Part shown: in pieces, positions 1 to 7,016 of the stretch
Position numbering within the stretch: the first letter of the stretch is position 1
How the letters are laid out: every line of letters begins with the position of its first letter
NCBI GenBank assembly: GCA_030744435.1
Contig: JASLQO010000009.1
Coordinates: forward strand, 62,001 to 126,000
DNA length: 64,000 bases
Direction: 5' to 3'
Source: JASLQO01 sp002327525
Lineage (GTDB): Bacteria; Pseudomonadota; Gammaproteobacteria; Pseudomonadales; Azotimanducaceae
Translations under genes and position numbers: made by a program
Notes under the pieces: model-generated
The model's input: only the letters and a program-made list of their open reading frames with translations
The model's database searches: none
Told to the model about the DNA's origin: nothing

Positions 1-85
1 GCAGATAGCGCCCGGCAATACCTTCCGCAAACAGCGCCAGACGCGCCTCGAAATCGCCCAGTGTGAAGCCCGATGGGGTACTCAC
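1..85 (-). CDS. NorD/CbbO-type VWA-domain protein, N-terminal fragment (runs off window)
   Basis: Only the first 28 codons lie in the window. Reading from a GTG at 85-83, the peptide begins STPSGFTLGDFEARLALFAE and continues to the window edge. The GTG starts one base after the stop of the AAA+ ATPase gene upstream, so the two are almost certainly co-transcribed and translationally coupled. The short helical start with LALFAEGIAGR resembles the N-terminus of NorD/CbbO-type proteins, which carry a von Willebrand A domain and work with a NorQ/CbbQ ATPase in activating metalloenzymes. The family call rests on this start and on the partner gene; the VWA domain itself is outside the window. Confidence 0.6.
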   Translation of the reverse strand, partial: MSTPSGFTLGDFEARLALFAEGIAGRYL

Positions 86-86
86 G

Positions 87-917
87 TCAGGGCAGCACGG
101 TATCGACGATGTCGGCGATGGCCTGCTGCACGGTGCGGTCGTCCGTCACGGCAGTGACGATGGCGATCTCCGCGGCGCGGCGTGGTGAAATATCGCGCTT
201 TACGAGTTCACCGGTGTAGATCAACAGTCTCGTGCTCACACCCTCCTCGAAACCGTGTTCCGACAGGTTGCGTACTTTCTCGCCAATGACGGCAAGCTGA
301 TGAGCGTGTGTTTCGTCAATACCGGCCTCGTGCATGATGATTTCAGCCTCGCGGTCGATGTCCGGATAGTCGAATTCGAGGCCCACGAAGCGTTGTCGGG
401 TGCTCGGTTTCAGATCCTTCAGCACACTCTGGTAGCCCGGGTTGTAGGAGATGATGAGCAGGAAATCGGGATGTGCGGAGACCAGCTCGCCCGTTTTGTC
501 GATGGGGAGCAGCCGGCGGTGGTCCGTTAGCGAATGGATGAGCACGGTGGTGTCCTTGCGCGCTTCGACGATCTCGTCGAGATAGCACATGGCACCCGTA
601 CGCACCGCGCGGGTCAGCGGTCCATCGCTCCAGACGGTGGAATCGCCCTGCAGCAGGTAGCGGCCGACCATGTCGGTGGCGGTGAGGTCTTCATGGCATG
701 AGATGGTGACCAACGGCACCTCTATCTGCTTCGCCGCCTTGCGGTACAAACGCCACGCCATGTGCTCCACGAACCGGGTCTTGCCGCAGCCGGTGGGGCC
801 TTTCAGCAATACCGGCAGGCATGCCCGGTAGGCGGCTTCGAATACTTCCAACTCGTCGGTGAGCGGCAGATAGTAGGGTTCGGTCTCGAGAGTGGCAAAG
901 TTGACGGCCTCGCTCAT
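87..917 (-). CDS. MoxR-type AAA+ ATPase of the CbbQ/NirQ/NorQ family
   Basis: A 276-residue AAA+ ATPase. The Walker A motif GPTGCGKT sits near residue 40, a Walker B-like CYLDEI near residue 110, and a sensor region IISYNPGYQ follows near residue 155; STRQRF supplies the arginine-finger region. CbbQ, NirQ and NorQ proteins of about 260-280 residues use ATP to remodel or activate a metalloenzyme (RuBisCO, nitrite or nitric oxide reductase) together with a VWA partner, and such a partner starts one base downstream. No nor, nir or cbb structural gene is visible here, so the client is unknown. The ATG has a good ribosome site (AGGAGA). Confidence 0.9.
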   Translation of the reverse strand: MSEAVNFATLETEPYYLPLTDELEVFEAAYRACLPVLLKGPTGCGKTRFVEHMAWRLYRKAAKQIEVPLVTISCHEDLTATDMVGRYLLQGDSTVWSDGPLTRAVRTGAMCYLDEIVEARKDTTVLIHSLTDHRRLLPIDKTGELVSAHPDFLLIISYNPGYQSVLKDLKPSTRQRFVGLEFDYPDIDREAEIIMHEAGIDETHAHQLAVIGEKVRNLSEHGFEEGVSTRLLIYTGELVKRDISPRRAAEIAIVTAVTDDRTVQQAIADIVDTVLP

Positions 918-1031
918 GTTGTCTCCTGTTCTTTGTACCGGACTATAACCCGGCTATTGCACTGTCGCGCAATATGGGAATCTAGCGATATAGTGGATGT
1001 CCTCGAACAGGACACGGGTACAAAGGGCAGT
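918..1031. promoter_or_regulatory. Divergent intergenic region with inverted duplicated leader segments
   Basis: This 114-base gap separates the leftward AAA+ ATPase gene from the rightward hydrolase gene and must hold both promoters. The leader of the leftward gene (minus strand, 939-921) reads GGTACAAAGAACAGGAGAC. On the plus strand GGTACAAAG recurs at 1017-1025 and AACAGGACAC at 1036-1045, with a further GAACAGGACAC at 1005-1015. The same words therefore flank the gap in opposite orientations. This could be a shared operator or the trace of a small inverted duplication; no confident -35/-10 pair is visible. Confidence 0.35.
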
Positions 1032-2123
1032 ATGGAACAGGACACAGACGGTTTGTTAGACGCAATCACGGCACTGGTGTCGCCTCTGCTCACCGCACTC
1101 GATGCGCTCGCCTATGCGGGCCGTCATCTGCATCCACCCGATCTTCAGCAAGTGGCAGGTGCGGTTCGCCAGTTCCGCGAACCGCTGAGCGTAGGACTCG
1201 AGCGCTTCAAAGCACAGGAATGGCCAGAGCACCTGCAACGCTTCTACAGTCACTGTAATGAGGCGGCCGGACATACGCTGCGTGCCTTCGACGGGCTCGA
1301 AAACTCACTCGCCGACCCCAGTGGCGTGATGGTCGCGTATCGCGCCATGGGTTCGAGCACGCGCGCGATCGAGGTACTGTACCCGGTCACCAGCATGCTG
1401 CCGCCGGTGAGCCGCTTTTACGTGCACGAGGAGTATCGTGAGGACGAGGAGTTGAACGAGAAACTGGTGGCTGCGGATCCAAGCCGCGAGGAAGTCGGCG
1501 TGATGCATGCCGCGAACACGAGCGACGAGCGCGGTGGGTTTTCACTCTACGTTCCCGAGTACTACGATCCGGACGCAGCCTGTCCCCTGATCGTCGCGTT
1601 GCACGGGGGCAGTGGTCACGGGCGCTCGTTTGTGTGGACGTGGCTGCGTGAGGCGCGTACCCGAGGCGCGATTCTATTGAGCCCCACATCGCGTGAGGGT
1701 ACCTGGTCGCTGATGGGGCAGGATGTCGACACACCCAATCTGCATCGCATGGTGGACCACATCAAAGAGCACTGGAACATCGACGATGAGCGCGTGTTGC
1801 TGACCGGCATGTCCGATGGCGGTACCTTCAGTTACATCGCGGGGTTACGCGAGCGTACACCATTTACCCATCTGGCCCCGAGTTCCGCATCGTTTCATCC
1901 CATGTTGCTGGAAGTGGTCAGCCCAAGCAGGATCAAAGACCTGCCCATCTACCTGATGCACGGCGCGCTCGACTGGATGTTTCCGGTGGACGTCGCACGC
2001 ACGGCGCGCGATGCGTTCGCGGCTGCTGGCGCCGACCTGACCTATCGAGAAATCGAGGACCTGTCGCATACCTACCCGCGGGAGGAAAACATGCGCATCC
2101 TCGACTGGCTGATGGGTGACTGA
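1032..2123 (+). CDS. Alpha/beta hydrolase, esterase/PHB-depolymerase-like
   Basis: A 363-residue protein with a roughly 150-residue helical N-terminal part and a C-terminal alpha/beta hydrolase domain. The oxyanion strand is LIVALHGGSGHG (about residue 170). The nucleophile elbow is GMSDGG (about residue 255), with aspartate in HGALDWMFP and histidine in DLSHTYP completing a plausible catalytic triad. These features match the phospholipase/carboxylesterase and poly(3-hydroxybutyrate) depolymerase-like group; the substrate is unknown. The ATG at 1032 was chosen because the frame upstream runs into the divergent neighbour and shows no protein-like composition. No signal peptide is seen, suggesting a cytoplasmic enzyme. 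Confidence 0.8.
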   Translation: MEQDTDGLLDAITALVSPLLTALDALAYAGRHLHPPDLQQVAGAVRQFREPLSVGLERFKAQEWPEHLQRFYSHCNEAAGHTLRAFDGLENSLADPSGVMVAYRAMGSSTRAIEVLYPVTSMLPPVSRFYVHEEYREDEELNEKLVAADPSREEVGVMHAANTSDERGGFSLYVPEYYDPDAACPLIVALHGGSGHGRSFVWTWLREARTRGAILLSPTSREGTWSLMGQDVDTPNLHRMVDHIKEHWNIDDERVLLTGMSDGGTFSYIAGLRERTPFTHLAPSSASFHPMLLEVVSPSRIKDLPIYLMHGALDWMFPVDVARTARDAFAAAGADLTYREIEDLSHTYPREENMRILDWLMGD

Positions 2124-2126
2124 TTG

Positions 2127-2196
2127 GGGGAAAAGGGGACGGGTACATTTGTTGGCCAAGTCCGGGTGTTCGTAACTGTACCCGTCCCCTTTCCCC
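2127..2196. repeat. Imperfect palindrome, REP-like or bidirectional terminator
   Basis: The arms GGGGAAAAGGGGACGGGTAC (from 2127) and TGTACCCGTCCCCTTTCCCC (2177-2196) are inverted copies about 20 bases long that differ by one extra A in the left arm. A 29-base loop separates them. The element fills the gap between the convergent hydrolase and glutathione transferase genes. The GGGGACGGGTACA core resembles intergenic REP-like elements linked to RAYT transposases in other bacteria (recalled, not searched). I see no second copy in this window. It may also end transcription from both sides. Confidence 0.6.
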
Positions 2197-2220
2197 GGTA
2201 TTTCTATGTCCGACATGGGA

Positions 2221-2856
2221 TCAACCCCCGGGGCTGATGGAGAAATTCAGCTTCGCTGCCTCCAGGTAGGAGGGGCGCGCGGCCATTCTGGCGGTGTAAT
2301 CATCGAGCACGGGTGAAAGCTCGATGCCATAGAGCTTCGCCCAGGCGAGGCAAGTAGTGAGCATGATATCGGCACCCGTGAATGTTTCGCCAACCAGGTG
2401 GGGTGCTTTGTCCAGGCGATGTTCGGCGAACCGCACTTGCTTTAAGAATCCTTCGATGGCTGTATCGATGGCGGCAGGTGCTTCGCCGTACAGATCGGCC
2501 AGATCGCGGTGCTTGCGCATCACGTACAGCGTATGGGCGTCCAGTTCCATCTGCACGAAGGACAGCCACTCGTTGTACTTTGCGCGCTCAACGGTGTAAG
2601 GCCGCGGTACCAGGCCCGTGTCTGGCCCGTAGGTATCCCCCAGATAGGTGACCATGGCCGCGCTCTCGGTGAGAACGAGGTCACCGTCCACCAGCACCGG
2701 TATCTTCTCCTTGATGTTTAGACGGCGGAATGCGTCCGTCTGTGTCTCGCCCGTGCGCGATCCGATCAGGTGCGGGGTGTACTGAATGCCGAGTTCGCTG
2801 AGCATCCAGTGAGGGCGGATGGTGCGCGAGGTCGCTCCTCCCCAGATCTCGATCAT
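2221..2856 (-). CDS. Glutathione S-transferase family protein
   Basis: A 211-residue protein with the two-domain GST layout. The thioredoxin-like N-terminal domain includes SRTIRPHWMLSELGI and the cis-proline/glutathione-binding segment KIPVLVDGDLVLTESAAMVTYL (about residues 52-73). An all-helical C-terminal domain follows, with the conserved capping motif region GADIMLTTCLAWA (about 165). GSTs conjugate or reduce electrophilic substrates with glutathione in the cytoplasm. The start ATG overlaps the stop of the upstream ABM-domain gene (ATGA), so the two are translationally coupled. The substrate is not predictable. Confidence 0.88.
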   Translation of the reverse strand: MIEIWGGATSRTIRPHWMLSELGIQYTPHLIGSRTGETQTDAFRRLNIKEKIPVLVDGDLVLTESAAMVTYLGDTYGPDTGLVPRPYTVERAKYNEWLSFVQMELDAHTLYVMRKHRDLADLYGEAPAAIDTAIEGFLKQVRFAEHRLDKAPHLVGETFTGADIMLTTCLAWAKLYGIELSPVLDDYTARMAARPSYLEAAKLNFSISPGG

Positions 2857-3158
2857 CGCGGCATTTCGATTTCGGTGGCATCAAAAAAGCGTGCCTCGAC
2901 GCTCTTTGGCGGATTTGCCGCCATCGCTGCTTGAAACTCGGCCATGTGCGGTGTGGCGAAATGCGCGGCCAGCGCTTCTTTGCTCGCCCAGCGCTCCGAT
3001 ATGCGCACCGCACCCTGGTTGGCCATCTCGATGCTGAAGGTGTAGTCCTCGCAACCTTCCTCATTCATGGTGGCGCTCTGTATGGTAAGGATGGCGTCCC
3101 GCATGGCGTCTATGGCCTCGGGCGTGGATTCAATGCGTGCTGCGACGACGATCATCAT
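2853..3158 (-). CDS. Antibiotic biosynthesis monooxygenase (ABM) domain protein
   Basis: About 101 residues forming a single ferredoxin-like ABM domain: MIVVAARIESTPEAIDAMRD, then EEGCEDYTFSIE, ISERWASKEALAAHFATPHM and FQAAMA, the usual order of this small fold. Members are cofactor-free monooxygenases, haem-degrading enzymes or quinol oxygenases, so the precise role stays open. An ATG pair at 3158/3155 follows AGGGAG at good spacing; the open frame extends nine codons further upstream but without a comparable site. The stop overlaps the GST start by 4 bases. The 5' end overlaps the tail of a decayed ATP-grasp gene on the same strand. Confidence 0.8.
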   Translation of the reverse strand: MMIVVAARIESTPEAIDAMRDAILTIQSATMNEEGCEDYTFSIEMANQGAVRISERWASKEALAAHFATPHMAEFQAAMAANPPKSVEARFFDATEIEMPR

Positions 3159-3534
3159 GGTTCTCCCTATCGAGTGTTGTTTCAAGCGCTCGCATTTTGC
3201 CCCTCGCCTTCCCAGAGAGACGCCTGACTGACGTTGTCGAAGCGATTGAAGCGTACTCTACCCGGTCTTCGAGTGTCGGTGTGAATACATCCAGTGCTTG
3301 GATGTCACCCAATCGTGGCAACAAACCCTCGTCGTTGGTGATCTGAATGCTGAGACCGGGTCGTGCGTTCAGCTCCAGCAACAGGGGTCCGCGTTGCTGG
3401 TCGATGACGATGTCGCAGCCGAGGTAGCCGAGTTGAGTGACGTCGTAGCAGCTTGCGGCCAGCGCTAGCAAACGCGTCCAGTTGGGGATTTCGATACGCG
3501 ACAGATCTGCCCCCGTTAGTGGCTTCGTGGCGGC
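3130..3534 (-). pseudogene. C-terminal remnant of a RimK-related ATP-grasp protein
   Basis: Translation on the minus strand from about 3534 shows GADLSRIEIPNWTRLL, YDVTQLGYLGCDIVIDQQ and RGPLLLELNARPGLSIQI. This is the C-terminal third of alpha-L-glutamate-ligase-like ATP-grasp proteins, including the LELNARPG metal/ATP-binding segment. Relatives are about 300 residues or more; here everything before this segment is gone, and 5 bases beyond the homology the ATG of a gene on the opposite strand appears. The open frame continues upstream but carries no family similarity. The fragment lacks the nucleotide-binding N-terminal lobes and cannot be active. It looks like one side of a deletion junction. 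Confidence 0.7.
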
Positions 3535-3538
3535 ACGG

Positions 3539-4422
3539 ATGGAAGGCAAGGGAGAGCGTGCAGGAGAGCGAGAAAAGGATGGTGCGTTCCTGTTGGAAGA
3601 CCAGGTGCACCACAAGGGACGTGAGGCCACGGCAAATCCCGCTAGCCGTTTTCTCCTGACTCGCAGTGTTCGCACGCCGGACGGCTGGGATCTGCCGGAA
3701 GAACCGGATTCTGCTCCGCAGACACGTTTCTACGCGGACACAACCGTGCGCATCATTACGCGCAATCGCTCGCCGGATGTGCCGTTCGACCGCTCCATCA
3801 ACGCCTACAAGGGCTGCGAGCACGGCTGCGTGTACTGTTTCGCCCGTCCGACATACGCCTATCTCGATCTGCTCACCGGGCTAGCGGAGCGAGGCCTGGT
3901 CAATGTCATGGTCAGTATCACGACCCTCGATAACCGTCTGAAAACGCTGCTCGAGCCCCGCACGGCGAGCCCGGCGGCGAGGCTTCGAAACGTGTCTGCG
4001 CTGGCGGGGGCCGGTGTCCCGGTCGGTGTCCTTGCAGCCCCGTCATTCCGTTCATCAACGACGCACAGATAGAGGCCATCGTCGATGCTTCTGCCGGGGC
4101 TGGCAGGCAGATGATGAAGTGCCTGCTGCTGAGGCTGCCCGGCGAAGTGAATCCGCTTTTCGAGGATTGGCTGCACACGCACTTCCTGATGAAGCGCGAG
4201 CGTGTGATGAACGCGATGCAGGACATGCACCAGGGCAAACCCTACCGCTCGGAATGGGGCTTACGTGCTCGCGGGTCGGGACCGCTGGCAGAACTGCTGC
4301 ATGCGAGATTTCAACGCTCGCTCAACAAGCACCGGCTTCAGGACGAGGAACTGCCGGAGCTGCGCACCGACCTGTTCAGTCCGCCTGTGCGAGGGATTCC
4401 CGGGCAGATGTCGCTGTTCTGA
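3539..4422 (+). pseudogene. PA0069/SplB-like radical SAM protein with internal deletion and frameshift
   Basis: The N-terminal part carries KGREATANPASRF, ITRNRSPDVPFDRSIN and the Fe-S motif GCEHGCVYCFARP (CX3CX2C). Intact relatives then have roughly 90-100 residues before LDLL..AERGLV; here AYLDL passes directly into LLTGLAERGLVNVMVS. The join at about 3863-3871 lies on CTCGATCTG, a word that would fit both original sides, suggesting deletion through microhomology. A second lesion follows: after GVPVGVLAAP (about 4040) the frame is lost by one base, and VIPFINDAQIEAIVDASAGA resumes in the next frame through LLLRLPGEV to the stop at 4422. A functional enzyme is unlikely. Confidence 0.8.
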
Positions 4423-4486
4423 TGCTTGTGGTGGGGGCCTGCTACACTGGCCGATTCTCGATGGGGAGGGGCGACGGGGAGTGGTT

Positions 4487-6055
4487 ATGGATCTGGTTAC
4501 CTGGTCGTGGCTGTTTCTGATTCTGTACGTGGCCATCATGATCGCGTTTGGTATCTGGGGACGGGTGCGGGTCAAAAACGCCGATGATTTTGCGACTGCG
4601 CGCAATGCGTATGGACCCGTGTTTCTGGCGTTTGCGTTTGCCGCCACCACCGCCAGCGGAGCGACGTTCGTCGGCTTCCCCGGCATCGCGTACGAGGCGG
4701 GCTTCACGGCGCTGTGGTCGGTGTTCCTCTACCCCATCGGTGTCTATCTCGGCGTTCTGGTGTGCCTGCGCGTGGTGAGTAACAGCGGCCACGAGTTCGG
4801 TAATCGCTCGATCCCCGAGTACCTCGGCAGCCGCTATCAGTCGGACGCCGTGCGCATCATGGTGTCGGTTTTCTCCCTGCTGTTGTTTTTCTACCTCGCA
4901 GGGCAGCTGGTATCCGGCATCGTCATGTTCGAACTCATGCTCGGCGTGGAGCCAGAGTGGGCACTCGGGATTACGGCCGCCGTGTTGATGACATATGTCG
5001 TACTCGGCGGTGCGCACGCCGACATCCTCACCGACGGCGTGCAGGGTTTTATCATGGTCGTGATCGGTGCAGCGTTGGTCGTCCTGTTTCTGATCGGTTT
5101 TGGCGTGGACGGCGGATTGGGTGGCGTGGTGGACAACCTGCGCGCCCAGGATCCCAACCTGGTGGCGTGGTTGAACCCGGACAACGTGCTGTACCACTCC
5201 TGGTGGTCGGTATTGGCGGTATTGATGGCCCATGTGCCGCTCGGCATGCTTCCGCACATCGGCAACAAGCTGTGGGCGCTGAAGGAGCCAAAACAGCGCA
5301 GGCGCTTCCTTCGCCTGGCGTTCACCTTCGGTCTGACGCTGGGCATGCTGGGACTTGGCGGTCTGTTGGCGCGTGCCGTGCTCGGAGATGCGCTGCTACA
5401 ACCGGGTGAGACCAGCAACAATGCGCTCGCGTACCTGTTCATCGAGTTGTTTCCCACCTGGCTGGCGGCGCTGCTCGGCATTGGCATTCTGGCCGCCGTG
5501 ATGTCCACGGCCGACGGCCTGGTGGTTTCGAGTTCCCAGATCATCGCCAACGATCTGTACCGATTGAGCTATATCCCCCGTTATGGTGCTCACCTCGATG
5601 AGGAGACGGTGGACCGGCGGGTGCTCGCGATCAGCCGCCTCGGCACCGTGGCGGTGATGGTGATCTGCACGGCCATGGCCTGGGCGCTCATGGATCGCAA
5701 CGTCGCGATGATCGTGTGGATAGGATCGGGCGGCATGATGGCCGCGTTTTCGGGACCGCTAGTGGTGGGTGCCGTATGGCGTGGTGTCACCACCGCCGGT
5801 GCGGTCGCGGGGCTGGCTGGAGGAGTGATCGTGTTCGTCATCGCGCACAGCGGTGTGGTCGATCCACTCTGGTTCCAGCCGGGCTGGGCAGCGGATGCCG
5901 CTGCGTGGCTCGAGGGGGAGGCGCCTAATCCGTGGTCCTGTGCGACGATGGGTGAAGTCGCCTCGGTTAGTCTCACCTGGATCGTCTCGAAACTTACCCG
6001 GCCGCTGCCAGACGAGCACATCGAACGTATGTTCGGGCTGCAGGGCGGCGGCTGA
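4487..6055 (+). CDS. Sodium:solute symporter (SSS family)
   Basis: A 522-residue membrane protein with about 13 hydrophobic segments. It begins MDLVTWSWLFLILYVAIMIA and has the SSS signature region FAFAATTASGATFVGFPGIAYEAGF near residues 50-75. ILAAVMSTADGLVVSSSQIIANDLYR near residue 335 is the conserved stretch around the sodium site. SSS proteins import sugars, amino acids, carboxylates or similar solutes with Na+; the substrate cannot be assigned. The ATG at 4487 was chosen over earlier in-frame starts because GGGGAG precedes it by six bases and the upstream residues are not membrane-like. The stop overlaps the next gene as TGATG. Confidence 0.9.
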   Translation: MDLVTWSWLFLILYVAIMIAFGIWGRVRVKNADDFATARNAYGPVFLAFAFAATTASGATFVGFPGIAYEAGFTALWSVFLYPIGVYLGVLVCLRVVSNSGHEFGNRSIPEYLGSRYQSDAVRIMVSVFSLLLFFYLAGQLVSGIVMFELMLGVEPEWALGITAAVLMTYVVLGGAHADILTDGVQGFIMVVIGAALVVLFLIGFGVDGGLGGVVDNLRAQDPNLVAWLNPDNVLYHSWWSVLAVLMAHVPLGMLPHIGNKLWALKEPKQRRRFLRLAFTFGLTLGMLGLGGLLARAVLGDALLQPGETSNNALAYLFIELFPTWLAALLGIGILAAVMSTADGLVVSSSQIIANDLYRLSYIPRYGAHLDEETVDRRVLAISRLGTVAVMVICTAMAWALMDRNVAMIVWIGSGGMMAAFSGPLVVGAVWRGVTTAGAVAGLAGGVIVFVIAHSGVVDPLWFQPGWAADAAAWLEGEAPNPWSCATMGEVASVSLTWIVSKLTRPLPDEHIERMFGLQGGG

Positions 6056-7014
6056 TGTCGGGAGAACCGCGCGTCCCGTTCAGAGCGGCCGCGGTGTTCT
6101 GCATGCTGCTCACCTCTTGCGCGCACGCGGGTGACCCGCAAACACTCGCGAGTGGATTCCATAGCCTCTACTCACCCTTTCTCTTCGGTGAGCGCCTGTA
6201 CATGGGCGGCTGGCAGCGTTTGCCCGAGCGCGTGCCCTGGCCGGATCGGCTGTTTCAGGCGCGCCGGAGCGGCGAAGGCTGGACGAAGCCGGTACCGCTG
6301 CGCTGGTCCGGTGGCCGCGAGCACGGGGGGCGTGCCGGAGAAGTTCCCGGCTTCCATGCCAACGACCCGGTCGTGGTACGCGACCCTGAGAGCGGCCGGC
6401 TGGTGCTGCTCTACACTGCGTTTGCGAACGATGCGGTGGATCCGCTTGGTTGTGATCCCACCGTCAACCCGCTGGATTGCCTGGATACAAGGCGCAACGC
6501 GGTGGCGTGGATGACGAGTAAGGATGAAGGCAAAAGCTGGACGGATCGGGGCGTGTTGTTGCGCTCGGAGGACGGTGCTTTGAGCCCCGCGGCGGTAGTG
6601 CGGGGTGAGAACCTGTGGGTGTACTACATGGATGCGAACCTGCCGGTCGAAGCCTCGGGCCTCTGGCGGCAGCGCGTGAATCTGCTCGGCATGATTCCCG
6701 TGGGGGGGCCGCAGCGTCTGCTGCATCCCGGTACTGGAATGAGCAACGTGGACGTATCGATCGTCGGAGAACGCTTTTTCCTGGTAGGGAACCGAGCCCG
6801 CACCAGCCGTGTGGTTCTGTATGAGTCGGCCGACGGTGTGCTGTTCAGAGAACCGGCCTGCCATGCGAATCCGGTAGTCGAAGTGAACGGCGTCCGCCTG
6901 CACGGTCCGCACATTGAGTCGGTCTCACCGCTGCGCATCCTTACCGGCTACGATGAGGGAGGCGGGTCGGCTCGTATCGTGCGCTTCACGATCACGAGCG
7001 TTTGCGCGGCCTGA
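6055..7014 (+). CDS. Exported (lipo)protein with five-bladed propeller-like glycosidase fold, substrate unknown
   Basis: A 319-residue protein. The N-terminus has a basic start, a hydrophobic stretch AAAVFCMLLTSC and a lipobox-like LTSC near residue 22, so it is probably a lipoprotein. The mature part has spaced motifs typical of GH43/GH32-like or sialidase-like propellers: GFHANDPVVVRDPESGRLVLLYTAF, AVAWMTSKDEGKSWTDRGV, LSPAAVVRGENLWVYYMD and VVLYESADG. The acidic residues in HANDP and YYMD are candidate active-site positions, but I cannot show catalysis. The ATG overlaps the symporter stop by one base, so the pair probably acts together: possibly the surface protein binds or trims a substrate that the symporter imports. 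Confidence 0.65.
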   Translation: MSGEPRVPFRAAAVFCMLLTSCAHAGDPQTLASGFHSLYSPFLFGERLYMGGWQRLPERVPWPDRLFQARRSGEGWTKPVPLRWSGGREHGGRAGEVPGFHANDPVVVRDPESGRLVLLYTAFANDAVDPLGCDPTVNPLDCLDTRRNAVAWMTSKDEGKSWTDRGVLLRSEDGALSPAAVVRGENLWVYYMDANLPVEASGLWRQRVNLLGMIPVGGPQRLLHPGTGMSNVDVSIVGERFFLVGNRARTSRVVLYESADGVLFREPACHANPVVEVNGVRLHGPHIESVSPLRILTGYDEGGGSARIVRFTITSVCAA

Positions 7015-7016
7015 CA

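Noticed and set aside
762..1031. A 90-codon N-terminal extension of the hydrolase gene
   Set aside because: It overlaps the opposite-strand ATPase gene and has no domain-like composition; the ATG at 1032 gives a normal protein.
3130..3675. A complete minus-strand gene of 181 codons
   Set aside because: Only the part from about 3534 to the C-terminus resembles a protein family; the first 47 codons are the reverse of the radical SAM gene.
4442..5257. Long minus-strand ORF rich in histidine opposite the symporter
   Set aside because: It mirrors a clear membrane protein on the other strand and has no recognisable domain.
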